Made by a program: the position numbers and the translations under genes. From assembly GCF_020682705.1 (NCBI RefSeq), contig NZ_JAGTTN010000004.1, positions 124,001 through 188,000 on the forward strand: 64,000 bases of DNA, read 5' to 3'. This document shows, piece by piece, positions 54,654 to 62,717 of the stretch (within the stretch, counting starts at the first letter, position 1; the number at the start of each line of letters is the position of its first letter). Source of the stretch: Microbacterium allomyrinae (GTDB taxonomy: Bacteria > Actinomycetota > Actinomycetes > Actinomycetales > Microbacteriaceae). The notes beneath the pieces were generated by a model that was not told the origin of the DNA, did not search any database, and was given only the letters and a program-made list of their open reading frames with translations.

Positions 54654-55064
54654 GTGGCTACCGGAAAGAAGCGCGCGAAGAAGCAGGAACCCCTCGAGTT
54701 CCGAAACACGCAGCTGAGCGACGCCCTGCAGACGCAGGACATGGCGGCCGTCGCGTTCGCGCTGCGGCACGGGCCGACCGTGGTTCCGCTGATGCGTTCG
54801 GGGCAGCGCGACAATCCGCTCGATGTGGGCGAGGTCTGGACCTACCGCGATCCGAGCACCGGCGACATCGCCCTGCTGCTGTTCAGCGACGCCACCCACA
54901 AGCCCGAGACGCTCCCGCCCGGTGTCGCCCTGCAGTCTCCCGCGTGGCTGCGCGCCTTCCTCGGTGCGCACGAGGACGAGATCACCACCGTCTTCTTCGA
55001 TATCGCCGGGCCGCATCCGCTGCAGGCCTCGCCCGCTGACCTGATCGCCGCGCTCGACGCCTGA
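54654..55064 (+). CDS. SseB-like domain protein
   Basis: A 136-residue cytoplasmic protein with a basic start (TGKKRAKKQEPLEFRN) and a domain that resembles the SseB N-terminal fold: MAAVAFALRHGPTVVPLM, DIALLLFSDATHKPETL, and the closing FFDIAGPHPLQASPADLIA. The start is GTG 54654, with TGGAAGG upstream. Function unknown. Confidence 0.7.
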   Translation: MATGKKRAKKQEPLEFRNTQLSDALQTQDMAAVAFALRHGPTVVPLMRSGQRDNPLDVGEVWTYRDPSTGDIALLLFSDATHKPETLPPGVALQSPAWLRAFLGAHEDEITTVFFDIAGPHPLQASPADLIAALDA

Positions 55065-55153
55065 TCGCCGCACTCGATCTCGAACTCTCCCAGGTTCGGC
55101 GACACTCCGGCACGCGCCGCACCAGGCGGACCGGTCTTTGGCACGCTCGCGTG

Positions 55154-55258
55154 ATGGACTACCTCGTGGTCGGCGTCGTGTGCGCCGCCGGACTCGTGAT
55201 CCCCGTCGCGCTCGGCGTGATCCAGATGCGTGGCAGACGCCGTCCCGGCGGACGCTGA
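55154..55258 (+). CDS. Possible 34-aa membrane peptide
   Basis: MDYLVVGVVCAAGLVIPVAL followed by GVIQMRGRRRPGGR: one hydrophobic helix and a basic tail, the shape of genuine small membrane proteins. No clear ribosome site precedes the ATG, so this is a weak candidate in an otherwise empty 280-base gap. Confidence 0.35.
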   Translation: MDYLVVGVVCAAGLVIPVALGVIQMRGRRRPGGR

Positions 55259-55294
55259 GCGGATCCCTTGCGTGAAGTCGGGAACGGCGTATCG

Positions 55295-55322
55295 TTGGAT
55301 TAGCCAACGTTGGCGTTTCCAA
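55295..55322. promoter_or_regulatory. Two TTGG-N5-CCAA palindromes, likely MarR operator
   Basis: TTGGATTAGCCAA (55295-55307) and TTGGCGTTTCCAA (55310-55322) are spaced by 15 bases and share the inner palindrome GCCAACGTTGGC (55303-55314). They lie just upstream of the SnoaL-like gene and the MarR gene. Confidence 0.6.
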
Positions 55323-55342
55323 TGAAAGCATGGGAGTTCACG

Positions 55343-55816
55343 ATGACCACGACCACCATCCCCGCGCATCCCGCGGGCTTCGCCTCGCTGACCTTCGAAG
55401 ACCGGGCGGCTCTCACCGATCTGGTGTCGCACCTCGGCGCGGCGCTCGATGAGCATCGCTTCGACACGCTGCGCGAGCTTTTCACCGAAGACGCCACCGC
55501 CACGACGCCCGGCGGTGCGGCCGAAGGCCGGGACGACGTCGTCGCGCAGGCGACCCGCAACCACATCGGCTTCACACGCCTGCATCACGTCATGACGAAC
55601 GTGCTCGTCGAGCCTGTGGAAGCCGGTGATACGGCATCCGAGGTCGCTCGCACGGCGAGAGTGCGCGCGAATCTCACCGCCCGCTTCGCCCACGACGACG
55701 GTGTCCCGGTGCTCACGCTCGGCGCCGTGTACCGGCTCGGCGTGCGTGAGACCGCCGGGAGGTGGCGCATCGCAGAGCTGCGCGTCACGCCGGTCTGGCG
55801 CACGGCGTCGGCGTGA
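55343..55816 (+). CDS. SnoaL/NTF2-like protein
   Basis: A 157-residue protein with the cone-shaped SnoaL/NTF2 pattern: FEDRAALTDLVSHLGAALDE, then RFDTLRELFTEDATATTP, GRDDVVAQATRNHIGFTRLH, and GRWRIAELRVTPVWR. Such folds serve as small isomerases, dehydratases, or ligand-binding proteins; no specific active site stands out. GGAG precedes the ATG. The stop overlaps the MarR GTG, so the two form one unit. Confidence 0.83.
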   Translation: MTTTTIPAHPAGFASLTFEDRAALTDLVSHLGAALDEHRFDTLRELFTEDATATTPGGAAEGRDDVVAQATRNHIGFTRLHHVMTNVLVEPVEAGDTASEVARTARVRANLTARFAHDDGVPVLTLGAVYRLGVRETAGRWRIAELRVTPVWRTASA

Positions 55817-56298
55817 CCGCCATGACTCAGCCCGATGGCATGCGGCCGCAGGCGATGCCGCCCCGTCGTCTCGCCGAGCTTCCGAGCTGGCTGCTCAGCC
55901 GAGCGGCGGGAGTGGGGGCGGCCGTCGTGGGCGACGCGCTCGCGGTGCACGGGATGCGCCGCCATCACTTCTCCGTGCTCCACTCTCTGGCCGAGAACGG
56001 ATCGGTGAGTCAGGCCGAGCTGGGGCGGCGACTGGGCATCGACCGCAGTGATCTGCACGCCGTGCTTCGCGAGCTCGAGGCATCCGGGCTCATCGTCCAG
56101 GCTCCCGACGAGCGGGATCGGCGCCGCAACACCGTGTCGATCACGTCACGCGGACACGCGCGGCTCGGCGAACTCGATGACGCGATCGATGGGGCGCAGC
56201 GTGAACTGCTCGCCCGTCTCGACGATGCAGAGCAAGCGGAACTCAGCCGGCTGCTGCGCACTCTGCTCGGCCCCGCGATCGGCGGCTCGGAGAGCTGA
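55813..56298 (+). CDS. MarR-family regulator
   Basis: A 161-residue winged-helix regulator (MRRHHFSVLHSLAENGSVSQ, AELGRRLGIDRSDLHAVLRE, wing DERDRRRNTVSITSRG). The GTG at 55813 overlaps the SnoaL stop (GTGA); an ATG at 55822 is an alternative three codons later. It probably represses its own operon at the two TTGG-N5-CCAA sites, with an aromatic or phenolic ligand as inducer by analogy with the family. Confidence 0.87.
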   Translation: MTAMTQPDGMRPQAMPPRRLAELPSWLLSRAAGVGAAVVGDALAVHGMRRHHFSVLHSLAENGSVSQAELGRRLGIDRSDLHAVLRELEASGLIVQAPDERDRRRNTVSITSRGHARLGELDDAIDGAQRELLARLDDAEQAELSRLLRTLLGPAIGGSES

Positions 56299-56307
56299 CC
56301 GCGCCAC

Positions 56308-57678
56308 TCAGAACTCGGGGATGTCGTCGCCGGGGCGATCCTTGGTTCTGGCGCGCACGTCGTCGAGGGCTCCGCGGAGTCGGCCCGAGCGATCATCGAT
56401 GAGGTCGCGGTAGCCGAGCCTCGCCGCCTCGCTGCGCCGCTGCGCGGCCTGGGTGACCGGGCGGATCTCACCGGCGAGGCTCAGCTCACCGATGGCCGCG
56501 ATGTTGCGGGGGATCGCGCGGTTGCTGACGGAACCGGCCACCGCCAGGGCGATCGCGAGGTCTGCTGCCGGTTCGGTGAAGCGCACGCCGCCGACGGTCG
56601 AGACGTAGACGTCCTTGTCGGAGGTGCGGATGCCCGCCTTCTTCTCGAGCACGGCGAGCACCATCGCGACCCGTGCCGCGTCGACACCGTTGACGATGCG
56701 ACGCGGATTCGGCGCCTTCGTCTCGATCGCCAGCGCCTGCACCTCGACAGGCAGAGCGCGGCGCCCTTCGAGGGCGATGGCCACGCACGTACCCGGCTCG
56801 GTGCTGCCGTGACCGAGGAACAGCGCACTCGGGTCGGACACTTCGGCGATGCCCGCGCCGGTCATGTCGAAGCAGCCGACCTCGTCGGTCGGGCCGAAGC
56901 GGTTCTTGAGCGCGCGCACGAAGCGCAGCGAGGTCTGCCGGTCGCCTTCGAACTGACAGACGACGTCGACGAGGTGCTCGAGGATGCGGGGCCCCGCGAT
57001 CGATCCGTCCTTCGTGACGTGACCGACGATGATCGTCGGGATGCCGCGATCCTTCGCGATGCGGATCAGCGTGGCCGCGACTTCGCGGACCTGAGACGGA
57101 TGCCCCGCCATGCCCTCCGACATCGCCGAGGACACCGTCTGCACGGAGTCCACGATCAGCAGCCCGGGCTTCACCTCGTCGACGTGACCGAGGATCGTCG
57201 CCAGGTCGGTCTCGCTCGCGAGATAGAGCTCGTCGTGCAAAGCTCCCGTGCGCTCGGCCCGCAGCCGCACCTGTGCGGTCGACTCCTCTGCGCTCGCATA
57301 GAGCACTCGGCGCCCGGATCGCGCGGTCTGCGCCGCGACCTCGAGCAGAAGCGTCGACTTGCCGACGCCGGGCTCACCCGAGAGCAGGATCGCCGCCCCG
57401 GGCACCAGGCCGCCGCCCAGCACGCGATCGAACTCGCCCACGCCGGTGGTGCGCCGAGGGGTGTCGGTGGTGTCGATGTGGGTGATGGGCCGTGCGGCGC
57501 GTCCTGCGCCCGGCGCCACGGGCGCGATCGCGCGGGTGAGGCCGGTGGACTCGGATGCCTCGACCACCGTTCCCCACTGCTGGCACTCGCCGCAGCGCCC
57601 GACCCACTTGATCGCGGTCCAGCCGCACTCCGTACACCGGTACGGGGCGGTCTGGGTGGGTCGTCGGGTGGCGGCCAT
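56308..57678 (-). CDS. radA: DNA repair protein RadA
   Basis: A 456-residue recombination helicase. It has an N-terminal zinc finger CTECGW...CGECQQWG, Walker A GEPGVGKSTLLL, Walker B LLIVDSVQTV, the family-specific KNRFG motif, and a Lon-like C-terminal domain (LPVEVQALAI, then GELSLAGEIRPV). It drives branch migration in homologous recombination. Convergent with the MarR gene. Confidence 0.96.
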   Translation of the reverse strand: MAATRRPTQTAPYRCTECGWTAIKWVGRCGECQQWGTVVEASESTGLTRAIAPVAPGAGRAARPITHIDTTDTPRRTTGVGEFDRVLGGGLVPGAAILLSGEPGVGKSTLLLEVAAQTARSGRRVLYASAEESTAQVRLRAERTGALHDELYLASETDLATILGHVDEVKPGLLIVDSVQTVSSAMSEGMAGHPSQVREVAATLIRIAKDRGIPTIIVGHVTKDGSIAGPRILEHLVDVVCQFEGDRQTSLRFVRALKNRFGPTDEVGCFDMTGAGIAEVSDPSALFLGHGSTEPGTCVAIALEGRRALPVEVQALAIETKAPNPRRIVNGVDAARVAMVLAVLEKKAGIRTSDKDVYVSTVGGVRFTEPAADLAIALAVAGSVSNRAIPRNIAAIGELSLAGEIRPVTQAAQRRSEAARLGYRDLIDDRSGRLRGALDDVRARTKDRPGDDIPEF

Positions 57679-57785
57679 GGATCGAGCGTACGGCGGCCCG
57701 GCGACATCGGGCCGTCGGCTCGCTCGGGACGGCGGGCGGGGTCTGCCCGATCAGGGGCGCCGCGACGAGACCTGCCGCGCAGGGC

Positions 57786-58739
57786 TCAGCCGCGGAGCGA
57801 GTCCGCCACCTGCCGCAGGGCTTCGGCGGAGCGGTGGAACAGCTCGAGCTCGCGCGGGTCGAACTGCGTCTCGCGGATCGGCACTGCTCCGGCAGCACTG
57901 ACCACCGCGGGAACCGAGAGGGCGACGCCGTCGACCCCGTGGAAGTCGCGGAGCACGGCCGAGACGGGCATGACCGCGCGCTCGTCGTTCAGGATGGCCT
58001 CGATGATGCGCGCGCTCGACAGGCCGATCGCGTAGTTGGTCGCACCCTTGCCCTGGATCACCTTGTAGGCGGCATCCCGCACGTCGATGGCGATCTGGTC
58101 GAGCTCCTCGACGGTCATGCGATCGCCGCGCGGGGTGACCCACTCGAGGATCGGCACGGTGCCGATCGTCGCCTTCGACCACAGCGGAAACTCGGTGTCG
58201 CCATGTTCGCCCACGATGTAGGCGTGAACGCTGGATGTCGAAACCCCGGCGCGCTCGCCGAGGTTCCACCGCAGGCGGGAGGTGTCGAGCACGGTGCCCG
58301 ACGCGAAGATGCGCTCGGGCGGCAGGCCGGTGTCCTCCTGCGCGAGCACGGTCAGCACGTCGCAGGGGTTGGTGACGATGACGTAGATCGCGTCGGGGGC
58401 GACGCTCAGCAGCTGCGGCATCATCTTCTTCATGATCCCGGCGTTGACGCCGGCCAGCTCGATGCGCGTCTGCCCGGGATTCTGCTTGGCCCCCGCAGTG
58501 ATCACGACCACGTGCGAGCCCTCGACGACCCACAGGTCGCTGCCGCCGATGATGTCGCTGGTGCCGGTGAACTGCGTGCCGTGTGCGAGGTCGAGCACCT
58601 CGGCCTCGGCCTTCTCGGTCGCGATGTCGTACAGGGCGACGTGGCGGGCGGACCCGCGGATCAGCGCGGCATACGCGGCGCTCGAGCCGACGCTGCCGGC
58701 TCCGACGATGGTGACTTTCGAGTTCTCGATGACGGCCAT
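57786..58739 (-). CDS. ldh: L-lactate dehydrogenase
   Basis: A 317-residue NAD-dependent enzyme interconverting pyruvate and lactate. The Rossmann motif GAGSVGSSAAYAAL, TAGAKQNPGQTR with the mobile-loop Arg, VTNPCDVLT, SGTVLDTSRLR with the substrate Arg, and VGEHGDTEF with the catalytic His are all present. The Gln in AKQNPGQTR at the loop favours lactate over malate specificity. Confidence 0.93.
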   Translation of the reverse strand: MAVIENSKVTIVGAGSVGSSAAYAALIRGSARHVALYDIATEKAEAEVLDLAHGTQFTGTSDIIGGSDLWVVEGSHVVVITAGAKQNPGQTRIELAGVNAGIMKKMMPQLLSVAPDAIYVIVTNPCDVLTVLAQEDTGLPPERIFASGTVLDTSRLRWNLGERAGVSTSSVHAYIVGEHGDTEFPLWSKATIGTVPILEWVTPRGDRMTVEELDQIAIDVRDAAYKVIQGKGATNYAIGLSSARIIEAILNDERAVMPVSAVLRDFHGVDGVALSVPAVVSAAGAVPIRETQFDPRELELFHRSAEALRQVADSLRG

Positions 58740-58924
58740 GCCGCCAGTCTGGCAGGCCCCGCCGGGACGGTGCGACGGTGGATCGCCGGGAGAAACCCGC
58801 GAGCAGCGGAGTCGAATGGATGCTCTGTCACGGCATCCCTCCCGCGGGCGCCGTCACGCGCCTACGATGACGAGTGCATCGTCCTCGGACGTGCCTCGCC
58901 GCCGAGCTCTCAGGAGGTCACGAG

Positions 58925-59761
58925 ATGTGCCGCTGGCTGGCCTACACCGGAGAGCCGCTGCAGCCCTCCACCCTCATCCTCGACCCGCAGCACTCGGTCG
59001 TCGCGATGTCGCTGAACTCCCCGCTCGGCGCCGAACCCGTCAACGGCGATGGCTTCGGGTTCGGGTGGTACTCCGACGGCGCGTCCCCGGGCGCCCCGCC
59101 CTCGCTGTTCCGCAGCATCGAACCGGCCTGGAACGACCAGAATCTGCGGGAGATCGCCCAGGCCGTGCGCAGTCCGCTGTTCTTCACTCATGTGCGGGCT
59201 GCGGCAGGACCGCCTATCCAGCAGACGAACTGCCATCCCTTCCGCCACGAGCGATGGCTGTTCATGCACAACGGCGCGATCTCGCGGTTCGGGCTGATCA
59301 AGCGCGACCTCGTGCTGGCGGTCGATCCCGCGCTGTATCCGACCATTCAGGGCACGACGGACTCCGAAGTGCTGTTCCACCTCGCGCTCACGTTCGGGTT
59401 GACCGACGATCCGGTCGCCGCGGTGGGAGAGGCGATCCGACTGGTCGAGTCGGCGGGGCATGGCGCCGGCGTGCAGTTCCCGATGCAGGGGACGATCGCG
59501 GTGTCGGACGGGACCACGCTCTGGGCCTTCCGCTACTCGTCACAGGGGCGCTCGCGATCGCTCTTCCACTCGACCGACATCCCGACACTGCGCGGAATGT
59601 ACCCCGACGCCGAACGCCTTTCGGCGTTCGGCGACCACGCCCAGGTGGTCGTCTCCGAGCCGCTGAACGACCTTCCCGGCGCCTTCGTCGAGGTGGGGGA
59701 GTCCACGGTCGCCGTCCTCGACGGATCCGGGTACCACCACCGCCCGTTCCTGGCCGCGTGA
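58925..59761 (+). CDS. Class II glutamine amidotransferase
   Basis: A 278-residue Ntn-type amidotransferase. After processing, Cys2 (MCRWLAYTG) is the nucleophile. NGDGFGFGWY, THVRAAAGPPIQQTNCHPF and MHNGAI line the glutamine site. AGGAGG precedes the ATG. It resembles EgtC and YafJ-type enzymes that cleave gamma-glutamyl bonds, but no ergothioneine genes are nearby, so the substrate stays open. Confidence 0.9.
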   Translation: MCRWLAYTGEPLQPSTLILDPQHSVVAMSLNSPLGAEPVNGDGFGFGWYSDGASPGAPPSLFRSIEPAWNDQNLREIAQAVRSPLFFTHVRAAAGPPIQQTNCHPFRHERWLFMHNGAISRFGLIKRDLVLAVDPALYPTIQGTTDSEVLFHLALTFGLTDDPVAAVGEAIRLVESAGHGAGVQFPMQGTIAVSDGTTLWAFRYSSQGRSRSLFHSTDIPTLRGMYPDAERLSAFGDHAQVVVSEPLNDLPGAFVEVGESTVAVLDGSGYHHRPFLAA

Positions 59762-59815
59762 TCGGGCGGCAACCTCGATTCGCGGCATCCGCTCGCGTGT
59801 CGTAAACTCGACGAC

Positions 59816-59905
59816 GGTGACGTGTCCGAGCGGCCGAAGGTGCAACACTCGAAATGTTGTGTAGGTTCACCCCTACCGTGGGTTCAAATCCCACCGTCAC
59901 CGCCA
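59816..59905 (+). tRNA. tRNA-Ser (CGA)
   Basis: An 87-base cloverleaf plus encoded CCA (59903-59905). The acceptor stem is GGTGACG/CGTCACC, the anticodon arm CAACA-CTCGAAA-TGTTG gives CGA, the variable arm is long, and the T arm contains GGGTTCAAATCCC. A copy of the last 23 bases occurs at 61805-61828, marking it as an integration site. Confidence 0.95.
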
Positions 59906-59910
59906 GCTTG

Positions 59911-59954
59911 GAAGCCCCGAGATCCCTTGTAAACACTGGGATGTCGGGGCTTTT
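59911..59954 (+). terminator. Rho-independent terminator after tRNA-Ser
   Basis: A stem of about 15 bp, AAGCCCCGAGATCCC against GGGATGTCGGGGCTT with one mismatch, loop TTGTAAACACT, followed by TT. Confidence 0.75.
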
Positions 59955-59997
59955 GCCTTTCCCGGAAGAGGCTCGTGGGAAAGAAATGAGAAAGAAC

Positions 59998-60055
59998 GTT
60001 CCCGAGGACCGCTGTCATGTCTCAGGACATCGGTGACAGTTCCCGGGTAGCGTGT
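59998..60055. mobile_element. Probable insertion-sequence end relic (IS481-like)
   Basis: The hairpin at 60012-60039 (CTGTCATGTC-TCAG-GACA...TGACAG) and the flanking GTTCCCGAGG/GTTCCCGGG words resemble the terminal region of actinobacterial IS481-type elements as I remember them. No transposase remains. Confidence 0.35.
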
Positions 60056-60209
60056 TCTCGGTCGCAGCGCGAGGTCAACCAGTGGCAGCATGGTCCTGGC
60101 AAAGCTTCGCTTTGACGGTGACCTTCCAGCCTCGCTCAACCAATGGCCACTCGACATGTCCGTCAATGGGAGCCTGGGCGCGCAGATTGGTGCTCAGCTG
60201 CGTAATGTA

Positions 60210-60528
60210 CCTGGGTCGCTGGGAGCGCGCCCTGTTTCGTCGTTCTCGGCGTTGTATGCCGCCACCAGGTCGGACAGGAATCGGGACGGGTCGTTGTCGC
60301 TCTATTCAAGGGAGAGACCCACCCGGCGCTGAGGCCGGGATCCGCGCGCCGGCGATCGGCGACCCACTCGCTGAGCGCCGGGGTCTTTCCGAATCCGGCG
60401 GGTGCAGACACGAAAGTGAGCGTGTGCCCGGCGTCGACGCCTGCGTTGAGCTACTTGATAAGGCGGGGACGGGACAGGGCGTCGCAGCGCGGTGGCGGAA
60501 CCTAGAGCTTGGTCGCCAGAACCGGCAT
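60210..60528 (-). pseudogene. LuxR/MalT-type ATPase regulator, N-terminal fragment
   Basis: Reading the minus strand from ATG 60528 gives a typical start (MPVLATKL, VPPPRCDALSRPRLIK, LNAGVDAGHTLTFVSAPAGF, then GKTPALSEWVADRRRAD, LSAGWVSLE, SDNDPSRFLSDLVAAYNAE), including a Walker A AGFGKT. Stop codons interrupt it after ATKL, after LIK and after WVSLE, and it ends after about 100 of some 900 codons. It is dead. The rest of the gap up to tRNA-Ser carries no gene. Confidence 0.8.
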
Positions 60529-60585
60529 CGCCAAGTGCTCGTCCGAGGGACGCGCCCGATCAAGCCCCGACCCTGGATGTGGACC

Positions 60586-60831
60586 TCACCGACGCGCGGT
60601 GCGGATCTTGCCGTAGATCCGCATCAGCTGCGGGACGACAAGGTATACCGCGACCGGGACCACAACCACGGACAGCACGAACGCGCGCAGCACCGGGTTC
60701 CAATCCGTGGCGAACGGAGCGATCGCGAAGAACCCGAGGGTCACCAGCGGGAAGATGGCGAGCCAAGTGATGACTGCTCGCGCGTGGATCGAAGGTGGGT
60801 TGACTGCGGACGTCTTGACGGTTGATGACAT
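60586..60831 (-). CDS. Small two-helix membrane protein
   Basis: An 81-residue protein starting at ATG 60829-60831 after GAGGAG. It has two helices (AVITWLAIFPLVTLGFFAIA, about 19-38; AFVLSVVVVPVAVYLVVPQL, about 50-70) and a basic C-terminus. It resembles the C-terminal membrane part found in some antibiotic-biosynthesis-monooxygenase proteins (TWLAIFPL...VPQLMRIY), here without the enzyme domain. It is preceded after 14 bases by a 46-codon frame. Confidence 0.7.
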   Translation of the reverse strand: MSSTVKTSAVNPPSIHARAVITWLAIFPLVTLGFFAIAPFATDWNPVLRAFVLSVVVVPVAVYLVVPQLMRIYGKIRTARR

Positions 60832-60845
60832 GGTGGAGCTCCTCA

Positions 60846-60986
60846 TCAGAGTCGTGCTGGTGATCGTGCCGCGGTCGCGGCATTGAAGTCGTATTGCAGA
60901 AGCCATCCGTTGATGGCGATGGCGCTGGCGCTTCCCGCTCCTGCGGCGGTGATTGCGCCAACAACCACAACATCACTGTTCGTCAC
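60846..60986 (-). CDS. 46-aa hydrophobic peptide
   Basis: A frame from GTG 60984-60986 to TGA 60846 encodes VTNSDVVVVGAITAAGAGSA, then SAIAINGWLLQYDFNAATAA, RSPARL. AGAGGTGATC, almost the full anti-16S complement, lies five bases before the GTG, the best ribosome site in the window. It is Ala/Gly/Val-rich and could insert in a membrane or be a small secreted peptide. It is followed by the two-helix protein in the same operon and is divergent from an XRE-cupin regulator. Confidence 0.55.
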   Translation of the reverse strand: MTNSDVVVVGAITAAGAGSASAIAINGWLLQYDFNAATAARSPARL

Positions 60987-61065
60987 GTTGATCACCTCTT
61001 AACCGAACGTTGCCACCTGACCCGCCCGCGGTGAGACTTCTGTTGCCGAAACCGGAACAGGGTGG

Positions 61066-61677
61066 TTGGCTGTGCGTGTGAGCACTTCACAGCGGGTCGC
61101 AACAGAGCTGAGCCAGATTGCCCCCAGGCTGCGGCACGCACGCCAGAAGAAGAACGTCACGCTCGACGAACTGTCGAAGGTCACGGGCATCTCGAAGAGC
61201 ACTCTGTCGCGACTTGAATCGGGTCAGCGCAAGCCCAGCCTCGAGCTGCTCCTGCCGATCGTCGCGGCGCTCGCACTGCCATTGGACGAGATCGTCACCT
61301 CACCCAGGATTGAAGACCCCCGGGTGCCGCAGCGGTCGATCCGGGCCGACGGTCGAACCCTAACTCCACTGTCCACCCACCACGGCGAGCCGCAGGCCTA
61401 CAAGATGACCATCTCCGCGACCGACCGCACCCCTGTTCTTCGCGCGCACGCGGGATACGAATGGATCTACGTGCTCTCCGGACGATTGAGACTGGTCCTC
61501 GGCGAACACGACATCGTCATGGCTGCCGGGGAAGCTGCCGAGTTCGACACCAAGAACCCACACTGGTTCGGCTCAGCCGGCACCGGCCCAGTCGAGCTGC
61601 TGAGCATGTTCGGCAAGCAAGGCGAACGCATCCACCTCAGAGCCCGCTCGACTCCGGCGGCGAAATCCGGCGCGTAG
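61066..61677 (+). CDS. XRE-family regulator with cupin domain
   Basis: A 203-residue regulator: HTH RLRHARQKKNVTLDELSKVT, GISKSTLSRLESGQRKPSLE (about 22-62), and a C-terminal cupin with HAGYEWIYVLSGRLRLVLGE and NPHWFGSAGTGPVELL. These regulators sense a small molecule in the cupin. TTG 61066 is the earliest start; GTG at 61072 or 61078 are equally possible and none has a good ribosome site. Divergent from the small-peptide operon, which is its probable target. Confidence 0.85.
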   Translation: MAVRVSTSQRVATELSQIAPRLRHARQKKNVTLDELSKVTGISKSTLSRLESGQRKPSLELLLPIVAALALPLDEIVTSPRIEDPRVPQRSIRADGRTLTPLSTHHGEPQAYKMTISATDRTPVLRAHAGYEWIYVLSGRLRLVLGEHDIVMAAGEAAEFDTKNPHWFGSAGTGPVELLSMFGKQGERIHLRARSTPAAKSGA

Positions 61678-61804
61678 CGCTCGCCAGGTGCAGTCGTTCA
61701 CGACGCGCGGCTTCTGGGGAGTGCCCGGGTCGACGAACTTGATCATGCACAGGAAGTTGAATCCGGGGCTTTCCGACCCAGACGGATGAGAGATCGAACC
61801 TCTT

Positions 61805-61828
61805 TGGGTTCAAATCTCACCCGTCACC
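61805..61828 (+). repeat. Near copy of the tRNA-Ser 3' end (island boundary)
   Basis: TGGGTTCAAATCTCACCCGT followed by CACC. It differs from 59879-59901 only by C to T and one extra C. The 285-base gap 61678-61962 holds nothing else I can recognise. Confidence 0.75.
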
Positions 61829-61962
61829 TCATTCCTTTGCATAGAGCGGGCACGATTCAGGCCGACCCGGTCGGCTCGGGCAGCGGTCGGCCGATCACTG
61901 ATCGGGCACTCAGATAGCGCGATCGAGAGCCGCCCGATGGCGTAAAGACTCGTGCGGTCGAA

Positions 61963-62604
61963 TCAGCCACCCGGTCCGACCGGATCGATCGGAGCACCAT
62001 CACCGTTCTCAGGCACATCCCCACGCTCGACCGGAACCTCGGGAACCTCGGGAAGGTCGGAGAAGAGCAGTTCGAGTTCGGCGTCCGTCGGAACGTGCAC
62101 GGCCTTCGCGGCTGCCAGGAGATCCGCGGGCGAAGCGTCGTTCGTCCCGGTCACGCGGATCAATACACCGTCTGCGACCGCGATGTACTCGTGGACGATG
62201 CCGCCAGATCGGTGCCAGATGCCACCCTCGTCGGTGCACGTCACCCCTTCGTCGGGTGCTTCCCACAGCGGCGTCTCCACGCACGACGCCGCCGTCATTT
62301 CGCCGCTATCGGTGCGGATGGTCACCATCGCCCCTGTGGTCTCGTTGAACCAGGTCGCCGACATCCCGTCAGCGGCACCCGTCCCGACGGACTGCGGCGC
62401 CAGATCGTAGCCGTCCACCTCGGTTGTGTACACGAGTTCGGGCGCGATGCCGACGGCGCTCGCGCGCTCAGCGATCGACTCCGGGTCAGCGGCCCCCCTG
62501 CCCGGCGCCCCCGATGCGCATCCGCCGAGCGACACGGTGACGAGTGCGATGAGGACACTCACGGCCGCTGGAGCTCCCGCGCGGAGTGGGTGTGTTCGAG
62601 CCAT
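61963..62604 (-). CDS. Lipoprotein of unknown function
   Basis: A 213-residue lipoprotein with signal MARTHPLRAG...TVSLGGC (Cys28) after AAGGA. The mature part has a repeated beta character (SATWFNETTGAMVTIRTDSG, then GIWHRSGGIVHEYIAVADGV) and two cysteines, AASCVETPLW and VTCTDEGG, likely bonded. The C-terminus is Pro/Gly/Asp-rich. No family recognised. Confidence 0.78.
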   Translation of the reverse strand: MARTHPLRAGAPAAVSVLIALVTVSLGGCASGAPGRGAADPESIAERASAVGIAPELVYTTEVDGYDLAPQSVGTGAADGMSATWFNETTGAMVTIRTDSGEMTAASCVETPLWEAPDEGVTCTDEGGIWHRSGGIVHEYIAVADGVLIRVTGTNDASPADLLAAAKAVHVPTDAELELLFSDLPEVPEVPVERGDVPENGDGAPIDPVGPGG

Positions 62605-62717
62605 GAGAGCATCCTTCCGCAGCCGCAGGGCCTGCGCACGCATCCAGTCCGCAGCGAGCGGCCCATGTCCCCGGTGCGTGCGACGATCCGCAGGACGGAT
62701 GATCGGCGGGAGGCGCG

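Larger units (their letters stand above)
59879..61828 (+). mobile_element. Small genomic island at tRNA-Ser(CGA)
   Basis: The tRNA 3' end (59879-59901) recurs as a 24-base near copy at 61805-61828 (TGGGTTCAAATCTCACCCGT plus CACC), differing by one substitution and one insertion. Between the two lie about 1.9 kb of relic sequence, a pseudogene, a small membrane-peptide operon and a regulator, and no integrase. This is the form of a decayed integrated element. Confidence 0.65.

Noticed and set aside
58925..59761. EgtC of ergothioneine synthesis
   Set aside because: The fold fits but egtB and egtD are not nearby, so only the broader class is stated.
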